Of a stretch of 48,651 nt of DNA, positions 1 through 8,977 are shown piece by piece. Location: the NCBI RefSeq assembly GCF_018119395.1, contig NZ_JAGPWD010000043.1, positions 1 to 48,651 on the forward strand, in the 5' to 3' direction. The notes under the pieces are model-generated. The model was given only the letters and a program-made list of their open reading frames with translations. It was not told the DNA's origin and made no database searches. Position 1 is the first letter of the stretch. Each line of letters begins with the position of its first letter. The stretch comes from Massilia sp. ZL223 (GTDB lineage: Bacteria; Pseudomonadota; Gammaproteobacteria; Burkholderiales; Burkholderiaceae_D). The translations under genes were made by a program, and so were the position numbers.

Positions 1-50
1 CCCCCCCCCCCCCCCCCCCCCCCCCCGCCCCCCCCCCCCCCCCCCCCCCC
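1..50. other. Poly-C run at window edge, likely artefact
   Basis: Forty-nine of the first 50 bases are C, interrupted by one G at position 27. Nothing else in the window resembles it. Read outward on the minus strand, off the contig end, it is a G run, which is what two-colour Illumina chemistry produces when signal is lost. I infer an assembly or sequencing artefact at a contig end. A true homopolymer cannot be excluded from the sequence alone. Confidence 0.75.
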
Positions 51-76
51 ACGGTTTTGATGGTGGTGGCTAAGGC

Positions 77-832
77 TTACTGCACCACCTTGAACTCGAT
101 CCTCCGGTTCCTCGCCTTCCCTTCCGCCGTCCGGTTATCCGCCACCGGCCGATCCGGCCCTTCCCCCGACACCGCGACCGAATCCTCGGCCACGCCATGG
201 CTGACCACATACGCCTTGACCGCCTCCGCCCGCGCCTGGCTGAGCGACAGGTTGCTGGCCCTGGACCCGGAATTGTCCGTATGCCCGATCACCTCCACCT
301 TGACGCCCTTCAGCTTGAGCATGGCCGCCGCCATCTGGTCCAGCACCGCCATGCCCGCCGGCGTCAGGGCCGCCTTGCCCGACTCGAACTCGATGATCCG
401 GTTGGCCAGGGCCTCGTCCAGCACGCTCTGCTGCGACACCGCCACCCGCAGCCCGTTGTTCACCGTATAGGTCGGATTCAGGCTGGCCGCGATATCGCCG
501 GCGATCTTCTGCCGCTGCTCCTCGCTCTCGACATCGCCGCGCAGGCTGACCTTGTTGCCGTCCACCTTGAGCTGGCCCCCTTTGATCAGCTTGAGGTTGG
601 GCCCCACGAGTCGCTGTACGTAGTCGTTCCAGTTGGCCGGCGTCGACACCGTGCCGACCGCCAGCTGGTCCACCACCCGCGACGCGCCGTACAGCGTGCG
701 CAGGCGTTCCAGCAAGGCCGCCTTGCTGGCCTCGTCGGCGACGGTGCCGCTCACCACGACGGGGGCCTCGGATTGGGCCTGGGCGCCGCCGGCCGCCAGC
801 GCCAGCAGCAGGAAGATGCGATGAAGTCTCAC
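77..832 (-). CDS. OmpA-family peptidoglycan-binding protein of T6SS cluster
   Basis: A 251-aa exported protein. Residues 1-18 form a signal peptide (hydrophobic core FLLLALAAG, cleavage after GAQA). Residues about 24-130 resemble paired BON-like alpha/beta repeats. Residues about 146-249 are an OmpA C-terminal domain with the typical GHTDNSGS and NRRIEF motifs, which bind the diaminopimelate stem of peptidoglycan. I chose the GTG start because it overlaps the tagF stop as GTGA, has GGAGG six bases upstream and leads straight into the signal peptide; longer readings run antisense-like through tagF. Its place behind tssM and tagF suggests it anchors the secretion apparatus to the cell wall (TagL-like role), but it lacks the N-terminal membrane segment of classic TagL and is probably periplasmic or outer-membrane associated. 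Confidence 0.87.
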   Translation of the reverse strand: MRLHRIFLLLALAAGGAQAQSEAPVVVSGTVADEASKAALLERLRTLYGASRVVDQLAVGTVSTPANWNDYVQRLVGPNLKLIKGGQLKVDGNKVSLRGDVESEEQRQKIAGDIAASLNPTYTVNNGLRVAVSQQSVLDEALANRIIEFESGKAALTPAGMAVLDQMAAAMLKLKGVKVEVIGHTDNSGSRASNLSLSQARAEAVKAYVVSHGVAEDSVAVSGEGPDRPVADNRTAEGKARNRRIEFKVVQ

Positions 833-1782
833 GCCGCGCCTCCAATGAAGGTCTTCATGAACAATTCGCGCGCCAGATACAGCGGCAGGTCGGACTGGGC
901 CAGGTAGCTGGCCAGCTCGCGCACGTCGGTGTCGAACTGCAGCTGCTCGTCGATCCAGCCGGTGTCCTCCAGCCGGACCTGCAGTTCCGCGCCGACCAGC
1001 GGATCGATCATCGCGCGCAGGGTCTGGGCCAGGGCGCCGCAAAAACCCACCACCAGCACCGGCCGCTCGTCCTGGCGGGTCAGGAACAAGGCCAGGTCGA
1101 AGCTGGAGCGGCGCAGGAAAGGCGCGATCAGTTCGAGCCACAGCGCCGCCACCGCGTGCCGTTCCTCCTGCCCCGCCGGCAGCGGCAGGACGAGGCTCTT
1201 GTGCAGCTCGGCCGGCTGGCTGTGCATCACCGGCTGCAGCAGCAGGCCCAGCGCTAGCACCAGGCGCGCCGCGCCGCAGCGGCCCAGCATCGCGTCGAGC
1301 GAGCCGACCGTGCCCTCGGCCAGCAGGCGCGCCAGGCCGTTTTCGTCGCCCGGCGCCACGGCGCCCTCCGCGATGGCCTGAAGCCAGGGCGCCGGGTCGC
1401 TCGCGGCCAGCACCTTGGGACAGGTCTGCTCCAGGAACATCCACAGCGGCCCGAAGGCCAGCGGACAGCGCGCGACGAAAGCCGCCGGATCGGCCACTTC
1501 CAGCGTGCGGGCGGCGAGAAAGGGAAAGCGCCGTCCCGACTGGTCGCGACTCGGCACCAGGTGGCCGGCCAGCGCATGGCGCCGCGCCGGCCCCACCAGG
1601 GCGAAACTGGCCGGGGCCATGGCGTCGTAGTTGATGCGCCAGCGCGCATCCGACGGCAACAGGGTCATCACCTGCGCCAACCATTGATCGAGCATGCCGA
1701 TCGCCGCCGTGTCGGGCGCCAGCTTGACGAAATCGGCGCGCGCCGGGATCTTGCCGAAGTAGCCGATCCGCTCGTTCCGCAT
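829..1782 (-). CDS. tagF: Type VI secretion accessory protein TagF
   Basis: A 317-aa protein that opens with the TagF signature RIGYFGKIPARADFV (usual form GYFGKLPxRGDFV), the start of the TagF N-terminal domain (formerly DUF2094). In other bacteria TagF is a negative post-translational regulator of T6SS assembly, acting through Fha or other components. The length fits the single-domain form; no PppA phosphatase fusion is seen. The ATG overlaps the tssM stop by one base (TGATG), and its own stop overlaps the start of the OmpA-like gene (GTGA), so all three genes are translationally coupled. The family call is secure; the regulatory role is inferred from the family. Confidence 0.93.
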   Translation of the reverse strand: MRNERIGYFGKIPARADFVKLAPDTAAIGMLDQWLAQVMTLLPSDARWRINYDAMAPASFALVGPARRHALAGHLVPSRDQSGRRFPFLAARTLEVADPAAFVARCPLAFGPLWMFLEQTCPKVLAASDPAPWLQAIAEGAVAPGDENGLARLLAEGTVGSLDAMLGRCGAARLVLALGLLLQPVMHSQPAELHKSLVLPLPAGQEERHAVAALWLELIAPFLRRSSFDLALFLTRQDERPVLVVGFCGALAQTLRAMIDPLVGAELQVRLEDTGWIDEQLQFDTDVRELASYLAQSDLPLYLARELFMKTFIGGAA

Positions 1783-4700
1783 CACGGCGCTCCGTTCAGG
1801 CTGGCCACGGCGGCCGGCGCTTCGGCCGGCGCGGCCCGTCCGACGATGGCCGGCGGCAGGCGCATGCCGTGGAAGCCCTTGCTCGAGGCCTGGGATCCGC
1901 CGCCGCTCGCGTCCGGGCTGCTGACGATCTTCAGGTCCACCGACACCGCCGCCGCATTGGCCCCATTCCCGGCGGCCCAGCGCAGCTCGAAGGAGCCGTC
2001 GTCCTTGCGCTTGCGCTGGGCGGCGGCCACCATGCGCTTCAGGCCGAACTGTCCCGGCTCGTTGAACAGCTCCACCGTGCGCCCGTCGAAGGTCACCGCC
2101 GTGATGCGCGCTCCCGCCACACCCTGCGGGCCCGGATGCACCATGTTGGTCCAGCTGGGGGGAGTGTTCTTGTAGCGCAGCTGCTGGCCGTCGACTTCGA
2201 TCGTGTATTCCATCAGGCCGGGCCCGGGCTTGGGGAGAAGCTGGAATACGGTCTGGTCCGCGGCGGCCGTGGCCACGCCATTGCTCGAGAGCGGCGCCAC
2301 CCAGCCCGGGAAAGCCGCCACCGCCTGCGGTTCGAGCTTGATGCCGATGTCGGCCCAGGTGCGCGCGGCCAGCACGTCGCCGCGCCGCACCACCAGCGGT
2401 CCCATGGCCGTGTTGACGAACTTGGCCACCGCGCCCTCGGGACCGAACACCTGGCCGATTTCGGCCGGGCTGGCCTCCACCTTGGAGGCCGCATCGAAAG
2501 GATATTTGTTGGCCAGGGTGCGCTGGAAGGGTTCGACCACCTGCGCCTGCCAGGTCTTGTTGATCTCCGCCTCGGACGGCAGCACGATCATGGCGAAGGT
2601 CTGGATCAGCGGACGCACCAGCAGCGGGCGCAGCGCCGACTTCTGGCTGTCGCTCATGCCGGTCAGCATCTGCTCGTCGACGTAGCGCAGCGCCTCGGCC
2701 AGCTCCGAGTCCTTGCCTTCCAGCGTCTGCTGCATGAACTGCTTGGCGCCCGGGCCGGGATCGCCCTGGTTCTTGAGCTGGTTCAGGCGCGTGCGCAGGC
2801 GCGACAGCGCGTCGAGGTAGCCCGTCATCAGGGAGGCTTCTTTTTCCTTGGCCCCGACCAGGCGGGCGACGGCCGCGAACTCGCGCCCGATCGGTCCCGC
2901 GCCCGCCTGCTGCTGCGCCAGCAACTGCGCCGGATCGACCGCGTCGGCCAGGGTACGGGCGTCGGACGGCGCCCGGCGCAGCACCACTTCCTTGAACCAC
3001 TGGACCACGCCGCGCTCGGTCTTGCCCAGCGTGACCTGGACGCCGCCGGGGCTGTCCCAGGCCGTTTCCTGGTAGATGGTCTGCAGCAACTTGGCGATCG
3101 GCGAGGTCTGCGGATCGCCAAGGCGGTTCATGGCCTGCACGCTGCCGTCGAAACCCTTCAGGTCGGCGATCGCCACGCCCTGCACGAACTTCATCCACTC
3201 CTTCGCATACTCGGCCTTGTACATGTCGATCAGGGCCTTCTGGATCTGCTCGGGGCTGCCCTCCAGGGTCAGGTCGTCCTTGGCGGCGGTCTTGAGCACC
3301 CAGTCGACCGTGTTCAGCTCGCGGTTGGAGGCGTCGCGGATCGCGCCGAGCACGAACTTTTCCCAGGCCGCGCGGGTGAAGGCGCCGCTTACCGCGTGGC
3401 TGCCGGCCACCAGGGCCTGGTCCTGCTCACCCACGATGCGCGCCACCGTCACCGCCGGGAAGCGCGTCGCGGCGCGCGTCTTGATGTCGGCGTAGACCCG
3501 TTCGCGCGCCGGCGTGCCGCGCACCACGCGGCGCAGGTGCTCGCGGGTGCCGTCCAGGAGGCCGAGCTTGAGCGTGACCTGCGGCCAGGCCGGGTCCTGG
3601 ATCTGGGCCAGGTGGAAGGTCAGCAGGCGTTCCGCGCTGCGGATCATCTGCTCGCGCGACATGGCGCCGCGGTTGGCTTCCAGCCAGTTGCGCCAGTAGC
3701 GCGTCAGCTGGTCGTTCAGGTGGCCCGGCTCGGCATGGCTTTTATCGCCCAGCATCAGGTAGGTCTTGAGGGCGTTGTAGGCGTCGCCCACGCTGGTGGG
3801 CGAGACGTCCTGGTAAGGCTGGCCGGGCTTCACCGAGGGCGTGCCGGCCTGGCTGGCCGGGTCGAGCTGGCCGGCGTTGGCGTTGACCTCCTGGAGCATG
3901 GTTTCGAGCGCCGCCGTCACCGGCTCCACCATCACCGCGCGCACGCCGGCGAAGTATTCGTCGCGCAGCTTGCGCTCCAGGGTCCCGCCCTGGTACAGGC
4001 CGAAGGCCAGCGCCCAGGGCTGGTCGTTCCCGTAGCGCTCCAGCTGTTCGATGCGGTCCTGCAGGATGTCCAGCGCTTCCAGGCGCGCCTGCAGGTCGAT
4101 CCGGCTGGCCTGCAGCTTCTTCACCTTGTCCAGGTCGGACTGCACGTTGCCCACCAGCTGGCGGTTGCCCATGTAGGACCAGGACCAGGCGCCCATGGCC
4201 GCGCCCAGCAGGACGGTGGCGCCGAAGAAGGCCGCGATCTTCCAGCGGCTGGCGGCCGGGTTGGTGTAGCGCTTGACCAGCTCCTTGTCGGCGAAGATCA
4301 CCTTGCGGAACAGCTCGAACAGGAAGTAGCCGGATTGCTCCTCCACCTCGCTGGCGCTGCGCTCGCGCAGCGCCAGGTCGAAGCGGCTGGCCACGCGCCT
4401 GCTCGACAGGTCCTGGACGCTGCCTTCCTGCAGCGCGCTGGTGAAGTAGAAGCCGCGGAACACGGGCTTGAACTGGTAAGTGTTCTCCTCGAACAGCGTG
4501 GCCAGGAAGGCCCGCAGCGGCGTCTTGATGGCGGCGAACTCCAGCGGGAAGGTGAACACGCCGGGGCGCATGGCGCTGCCGCCTTTGCCCAATGCGCCGC
4601 CCATGCTGGCCAGGCTCATCTCCTTCAAGCCGTCGTGCAGTTCGTCGAAATGCTCGTCGAAGAAGCCCAGCACGTCCTGGGGCGCGCTGCGCCGGTTGTA

Positions 4701-5552
4701 GCGGAGGGTGGCGCCCCAGATGCGGTCGCGTTCCGCACGCTCGGTATCGTGGAAGAAGTCGGTGAAGCCGGCGACCAGGTCGGCCTTGGTGAACACCACG
4801 TAGACCGGCGCATGCACGCCCAGCCGCTCGGTCAGTTCCTGCACCCGGGTGCGCAGGTTCTTCGCCAGCTCGTGCGAAGCGCTGGTGGGGCCGGCCACCA
4901 GTTCGGCCACGCTGACCGCGATCAGGATGCCGTTGATCGGCGCCCGGCCGCGGTGTCTTTTCAGCAGGTCGAGGAAGCTGAACCACTCGGCGCGGTCGTC
5001 CTCCTGCACCGAGTAGCGTCCCGCCGTATCGAGCAGGATGCCGTCGGTGGTGAAGAACCAGTCGCAGTTGCGGGTTCCGCCCACGCCCTGCAAGGCCTTG
5101 TTGCCGGGGATCGGGAAGCTCAGGCCGGAGTGGACGATGGCGCTGCTCTTGCCGGCCGCCGGGTTCCCGATGATCATGTACCAGGGCAGCTCGTAGAGCG
5201 CCGCGGCGCCCCGCGTCAGGCCCAGCTTGGAGGTCTTGATCGTGGAGATGGCTTCGGTCAGGCTCTTGCGCAGGACCGCAACATCGTCCTTGCCTGTGTC
5301 CTTACCTGAGTCCTTCCCCGCTTCGCCTTGCGCGATCGCCTCGCCGAGCCGGCGCGCGGCCCGGCCGCGCAGCCAGCGCCGCACGGCCCACCATGTGCCC
5401 CAGCAGGCCAGCAGGGCAAGGCCGGCGATCGCGGCCCAGATCATGCCGGCGCCGGTCAGTTCGGCGCCGATCACCAGAATTGCCGCGAGCGCGGCCACAC
5501 CGATCGCGACAAGCACACGCCTGTCGGTCAGAAACTGCCAGAGTCGTGCCAT
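1782..5552 (-). CDS. tssM: Type VI secretion membrane subunit TssM (IcmF)
   Basis: A 1256-aa inner-membrane protein of the TssJLM complex, which links the T6SS baseplate to the envelope. Two N-terminal membrane segments (about residues 12-31 and 36-57) precede a cytoplasmic NTPase-like domain with an intact Walker A motif, GNPAAGKS, at residues 129-136. A third membrane segment (IAAFFGATVLLGAAMGAW, near residue 450) leads into a long periplasmic part typical of IcmF-related and DUF1215 domains. Length is normal for the family. A small GKD-repeat linker (residues about 79-90) lies between membrane and NTPase parts. It is downstream of an M15 peptidase and overlaps tagF. No tssJ or tssL is in the window, so the rest of the cluster must lie elsewhere, possibly beyond the left edge. 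Confidence 0.96.
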   Translation of the reverse strand: MARLWQFLTDRRVLVAIGVAALAAILVIGAELTGAGMIWAAIAGLALLACWGTWWAVRRWLRGRAARRLGEAIAQGEAGKDSGKDTGKDDVAVLRKSLTEAISTIKTSKLGLTRGAAALYELPWYMIIGNPAAGKSSAIVHSGLSFPIPGNKALQGVGGTRNCDWFFTTDGILLDTAGRYSVQEDDRAEWFSFLDLLKRHRGRAPINGILIAVSVAELVAGPTSASHELAKNLRTRVQELTERLGVHAPVYVVFTKADLVAGFTDFFHDTERAERDRIWGATLRYNRRSAPQDVLGFFDEHFDELHDGLKEMSLASMGGALGKGGSAMRPGVFTFPLEFAAIKTPLRAFLATLFEENTYQFKPVFRGFYFTSALQEGSVQDLSSRRVASRFDLALRERSASEVEEQSGYFLFELFRKVIFADKELVKRYTNPAASRWKIAAFFGATVLLGAAMGAWSWSYMGNRQLVGNVQSDLDKVKKLQASRIDLQARLEALDILQDRIEQLERYGNDQPWALAFGLYQGGTLERKLRDEYFAGVRAVMVEPVTAALETMLQEVNANAGQLDPASQAGTPSVKPGQPYQDVSPTSVGDAYNALKTYLMLGDKSHAEPGHLNDQLTRYWRNWLEANRGAMSREQMIRSAERLLTFHLAQIQDPAWPQVTLKLGLLDGTREHLRRVVRGTPARERVYADIKTRAATRFPAVTVARIVGEQDQALVAGSHAVSGAFTRAAWEKFVLGAIRDASNRELNTVDWVLKTAAKDDLTLEGSPEQIQKALIDMYKAEYAKEWMKFVQGVAIADLKGFDGSVQAMNRLGDPQTSPIAKLLQTIYQETAWDSPGGVQVTLGKTERGVVQWFKEVVLRRAPSDARTLADAVDPAQLLAQQQAGAGPIGREFAAVARLVGAKEKEASLMTGYLDALSRLRTRLNQLKNQGDPGPGAKQFMQQTLEGKDSELAEALRYVDEQMLTGMSDSQKSALRPLLVRPLIQTFAMIVLPSEAEINKTWQAQVVEPFQRTLANKYPFDAASKVEASPAEIGQVFGPEGAVAKFVNTAMGPLVVRRGDVLAARTWADIGIKLEPQAVAAFPGWVAPLSSNGVATAAADQTVFQLLPKPGPGLMEYTIEVDGQQLRYKNTPPSWTNMVHPGPQGVAGARITAVTFDGRTVELFNEPGQFGLKRMVAAAQRKRKDDGSFELRWAAGNGANAAAVSVDLKIVSSPDASGGGSQASSKGFHGMRLPPAIVGRAAPAEAPAAVASLNGAP

Positions 5553-5667
5553 GACGGGATATGGTTGAGGGTTGCGAAATAAGTCCTACAGGAAATGCTC
5601 GCACGCCTGCGCCGGCCGTCACTTGAGACTGCGCAACTGACCCGGAAGCCCATGCCATCAGGGTGGA

Positions 5668-6510
5668 TCAGCGCCGCATTACGCCGCTCAGGCGCAGCTC
5701 GATATGGCCGAAGTCCATCATGGTCCAGCGTCCGCCCCAGGTCAGGCCCAGCGATTCGGCCACCTCGCCATACAGCTGGTAGCCGCGCATGGCCCAGGGG
5801 TCTTTTTCCGAGATCACCAGTTTGCCCTCGCGCAGGAAGGCGCAATCGGCGGCCAGTCCGTACTGGTGCCAGCTCTGGAAGGCGCGCGCATTGGTGACGT
5901 GGCCGCCGGCCTGGGCCAGCTGGTCCTGGCGCGCGGGGCTGCGGTAGCCTTCCAGCAGGGCCATGTCGTAGCCATGCTTTTCCTTCATGATCTTGAAGGC
6001 CAGCAGCAGGCGCTGGCTGAAATCGGGGTGCAGCAGGCCCCAGTTGCGGCTGGCGCCGGCCAGCATCGGGCGCACCAGCTCCACTTCGCGCGTGGTGAAG
6101 ACCACCGGCGGCAGCGCGACGGGCGGGACCAGGTGCTCGCCCTTGAGCAGGGCCGCCACCTGGGCGTCGGGCAGCACCTCCGCGCTCTCGTAGACGGGCA
6201 GCATGGCCGGGTTGCTCAGGGCCAGCGCCAGCAAGGGTGGAATCAGCACCACCGGCATGCCGATCGCGAAAGCGGGCTTGTGCTGTTTGACGAACCGCAG
6301 CAGCCGCTCCCCGGCATCCGGCGCCGGCTCCTCGCGCAGCAGGCCGGCGTAGCGCTCACCCGCATACCTCCACGCGCGGGTGCGCTGTTCCAGCCGGCTG
6401 CGCAGGCCGAGCAGTCCGCGCGCGATCGCGCTCCGTCCCCTTGGAAAAAGCACAAGCCAGATCGCGATGGACGCCAGGCAAACGTACAGAAGGGCGACAA
6501 AGATCAGCAT
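5668..6510 (-). CDS. Membrane-anchored M15-family peptidoglycan peptidase, T6SS-linked
   Basis: A 280-aa protein with membrane segments at residues about 2-22 and 79-99, followed by a periplasmic M15 (VanY/CwlK-like) metallopeptidase domain. The zinc motif SxHxxGxAxD is present as SWHQYGLAAD (His215, Asp222), the third ligand is His269 in FGHIEL, and GYRSP (188-192) is the usual substrate-loop motif. Such enzymes cut peptidoglycan peptides. Encoded just before tssM, it probably opens the wall for the secretion apparatus, as described for TagX of Acinetobacter; that equivalence is inference. GGGAG lies five bases before the ATG. A 115-bp gap without a gene separates it from tssM. Confidence 0.85.
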   Translation of the reverse strand: MLIFVALLYVCLASIAIWLVLFPRGRSAIARGLLGLRSRLEQRTRAWRYAGERYAGLLREEPAPDAGERLLRFVKQHKPAFAIGMPVVLIPPLLALALSNPAMLPVYESAEVLPDAQVAALLKGEHLVPPVALPPVVFTTREVELVRPMLAGASRNWGLLHPDFSQRLLLAFKIMKEKHGYDMALLEGYRSPARQDQLAQAGGHVTNARAFQSWHQYGLAADCAFLREGKLVISEKDPWAMRGYQLYGEVAESLGLTWGGRWTMMDFGHIELRLSGVMRR

Positions 6511-6569
6511 CAGGACTCCCTAAATTGTTTCTAATCAGAACCAGGAAAGCCCATCTTAGGAGTACTGCC

Positions 6570-7220
6570 GTGCGTCCTTCAGACGAAAATCAAGCCACCT
6601 CCACGCGCCCCAACCTGATGTCGGCATCCAGGCCAGGCGCCAGCCGCCACGGTGAAGACAGCATCCTGGCCAAGCTGGAACGCGATCCCGCGCGCCGCCA
6701 GGGCGGACGCAGGCTGCTGCGCAGGATCGGCTATGGCGCGGGCGCCATGCTCGCGGTCGCCCTTACGGGCACGCTGGCCTGGCTGGCCGCCGACAACGGC
6801 AAGTCGCAGCCGATGCTGGCCCAGGCCGCCGTTCCCGAGGCGCCGCACCCGGTGACGGCGCCAGCGCCACACCAGCCGGGCGCCGCCGCCCTCATCGACG
6901 AACCGCCTCCCCCGCCGCCGCCGCTGCGCCTGCTGGAGGGCCCGCGAATGGCCGCGCCTCCGCCGGAACCGGCTCCGGAACAGCGTCTCCCTGCGCCGAA
7001 GGCTGCCCTCGCGATCCAGGCTGCGCGGCCGAAGGCGGTGGCGGCGGCAAAGCCGCGCCCGCCCGCCGCGCGTCCGGCAACGCGTCCCGCACGCACGGCA
7101 GCGCCGCCAAAACAGGCCGAGGCGCCGGTGGACAGCGACGTCGCCCTGATCTCGGCCGTCATCGTGCACGCCAACGGCCACGCGGAAGCACGCGAGGAGG
7201 AAGCCCGCGCCCGGGATTGA
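6570..7220 (+). CDS. Proline/alanine-rich single-pass membrane protein, unknown function
   Basis: A 216-aa protein I do not recognise. The GTG start is supported by AGGAG seven bases upstream. Residues about 1-48 are hydrophilic and arginine-rich (cytoplasmic side). One membrane segment follows near residues 50-72 (GAMLAVALTGTLAWLAA). The remainder is a low-complexity Pro/Ala-rich stretch including a run of seven prolines (PPPPPPP) and many KP/RP pairs, compatible with an extended periplasmic linker as in TonB-like or wall-spanning proteins. No globular domain is visible. It is divergent from the T6SS peptidase gene across about 60 bp, so both promoters must lie there. A role in T6SS is only a positional guess. 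Confidence 0.7.
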   Translation: MRPSDENQATSTRPNLMSASRPGASRHGEDSILAKLERDPARRQGGRRLLRRIGYGAGAMLAVALTGTLAWLAADNGKSQPMLAQAAVPEAPHPVTAPAPHQPGAAALIDEPPPPPPPLRLLEGPRMAAPPPEPAPEQRLPAPKAALAIQAARPKAVAAAKPRPPAARPATRPARTAAPPKQAEAPVDSDVALISAVIVHANGHAEAREEEARARD

Positions 7221-7298
7221 GCCCCGGTGCGTGGTAAAAAGCCCGCGTCCTGGTCTTAACAGGGCGAAACTGCTGGGTCTTCGCTGCGCGGAACGTTA

Positions 7299-7318
7299 TA
7301 CTGTACATAAGCACAGTA
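7299..7318. promoter_or_regulatory. LexA (SOS) operator before the FAN1-helicase operon
   Basis: The 20 bases TACTGTACATAAGCACAGTA match the proteobacterial LexA consensus CTGT-N8-ACAG exactly and extend the symmetry by TA on both sides. A TATACT sequence (7297-7302) overlaps the left arm and is a good -10 element, so bound LexA would block RNA polymerase. The operator ends 12 bases before the ATG of the nuclease gene. The match and position are seen directly; SOS control of the operon is inferred. Confidence 0.87.
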
Positions 7319-7330
7319 AGGCGTTCCGTC

Positions 7331-8977
7331 ATGATCAGGGTTCTGGAAAACGAGTTTTATTATCTGGACAACTTCCAGCGCGTCCTCGACTGGATCGGCG
7401 AACGCTATGGCGATCTGCTGGACGAGGACGAGCACGCTTTCCTGGCCGCTTTCCCCGTCTTGCCGCGCAATGCGCGCGCGCTGTTCGTGCGCATGGTCAT
7501 GCGCAAGGGCGAGCTGTTCCGCGCCAGTAAGCTGAACTACGTCGAGATCGGCTGCCCGGTCGAGGCCGCCGGTCATTTGCTGGGCACGGGCTGGGTCGTG
7601 GCCGATCCCGAGCTCACCCTCGACGAGCTGTTCGACCTGCTGTCCAAGCCCGAGATCCTCGAAGCCTTCGGGTCCCGGCTGCGCGTGAAGAACGCGCGCA
7701 AGGCCGAACAGCTCGAGGCCTTGCGCGAAGCCTGCGCCGACAGCCTGCCTTTCTCGCACTGGTACAAGGATTGCCCCGACCTGGCGCTGCGCATCCTGGT
7801 CAAGCCCCTGTGCGACCGCCTGCGCCTGATCTTCTTCGGCAACCTGCACCAGGACTGGACCGAATTCGTGCTATCCGACCTCGGCCTGTTCCGCTACGAG
7901 CAGGTCGAGTTCTCGCCGGATTCGCGCGGCTTCCGCCAGCGCCGCGACGTCGACCATTACCTGCAGCTCCATGCCTGCAAGGAGCGATTCGCGGCAGGCG
8001 AGCCGCTCGACGACGTGGTGGAAGACCTGCCCTGGCACGCCTTCGACAACGACTGGCTGGACAGCCGCCGCGAAAAGCTCCTGTTCCAGATCGGCCAGCA
8101 CTACGAAAAGCTGAAGGACTGGGACAAGGCCTACGGCGTGTATGCGCGCTGCCGCTTCCCGGGCGCGCGCGGCCGCGCCATCCGTGTGCTGGAAAAGCAC
8201 GAGCGCTTCGACCTGGCCTACGAGCTCCTCTCGGCTGCCCAGGCCGCGCCCGAGAGCGAGGCCGAGCGCCAGCAGCTGGCGCGCATCGCCCCGCGCCTGG
8301 CGCGCAAGCTGGGCCACGCCAAGCTTGCGCCACGCCGCAGCCAGGCGGTCAGGCGCATCGACCTGTGCCTGCCTCTCCCCCTTGATGACTGGTGGGTCGA
8401 AGGCGTGGTGCGCGACCATCTGGCGCTCGAGGAGGCGCCCGTGTTCTATGTCGAGAACGCGCTCGCCAATTCCCTGTTCGGCCTGCTGTGCTGGCGCGCC
8501 GTGTTCGCGGCCATTCCCGGCGCCTTTTTCCACCCCTTCCACCGCGGCCCGGCGGACCTGCACAGCCTGGACTTCCACCAGCGCCGGGCAAGCGAATTCG
8601 CGGCCTGCCTGGCCGAACTCGAGGACGGACGCTACCAGGACACGATTCGCCGCAACTACGCCGAGAAGTTCGGCATCAGCACGCCCTTCGTGTACTGGGA
8701 CGCGCTCACGCCGGAACTGCTCGACCTGGCCCTGGCCTGCATCCCGGCCAGCCATCTGCGCCGCTGGTGCGAGCGCATCCTGGCCGACGTCAAGACCAAC
8801 CGCAGCGGCTTTCCGGACCTGATCCAGTTCTGGCCGCGCGAAGGCCGCTATACGATGATCGAGGTGAAGGGCCCGGGCGACCGCCTGCAGGACAACCAGC
8901 TGCGCTGGATCGACTACTGCGCGGCCCACGACATGCCGGTGGCGGTGTGCTACCTGCAATGGGAGCAGGCCGCTTGA
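7331..8977 (+). CDS. fan1: FAN1-type VRR-NUC structure-specific nuclease
   Basis: A 548-aa protein similar in size to bacterial FAN1 (Pseudomonas FAN1 is about 560 aa). The C-terminal VRR-NUC domain holds the PD-(D/E)xK signature: Asp496 in GFPDL, Glu511 and Lys513 in IEVK, Gln523 in DNQLRW, plus an upstream Glu375 in FYVENALAN. The Asp-to-Glu spacing of 15 matches human FAN1 Asp960/Glu975. The middle (about 240-330) is helical and TPR-like. FAN1 removes nucleotides from 5' flaps and unhooks interstrand crosslinks. The stop overlaps the start of the downstream helicase (TTGA), so the two are coupled, and a LexA operator lies just upstream. The ribosome site is weak (AAGG). Confidence 0.92.
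   Translation: MIRVLENEFYYLDNFQRVLDWIGERYGDLLDEDEHAFLAAFPVLPRNARALFVRMVMRKGELFRASKLNYVEIGCPVEAAGHLLGTGWVVADPELTLDELFDLLSKPEILEAFGSRLRVKNARKAEQLEALREACADSLPFSHWYKDCPDLALRILVKPLCDRLRLIFFGNLHQDWTEFVLSDLGLFRYEQVEFSPDSRGFRQRRDVDHYLQLHACKERFAAGEPLDDVVEDLPWHAFDNDWLDSRREKLLFQIGQHYEKLKDWDKAYGVYARCRFPGARGRAIRVLEKHERFDLAYELLSAAQAAPESEAERQQLARIAPRLARKLGHAKLAPRRSQAVRRIDLCLPLPLDDWWVEGVVRDHLALEEAPVFYVENALANSLFGLLCWRAVFAAIPGAFFHPFHRGPADLHSLDFHQRRASEFAACLAELEDGRYQDTIRRNYAEKFGISTPFVYWDALTPELLDLALACIPASHLRRWCERILADVKTNRSGFPDLIQFWPREGRYTMIEVKGPGDRLQDNQLRWIDYCAAHDMPVAVCYLQWEQAA

Noticed and set aside
1869..5309. Very long plus-strand open reading opposite tssM
   Set aside because: It is His/Gln/Arg-rich, antisense to a clear TssM protein, and a typical high-GC shadow.
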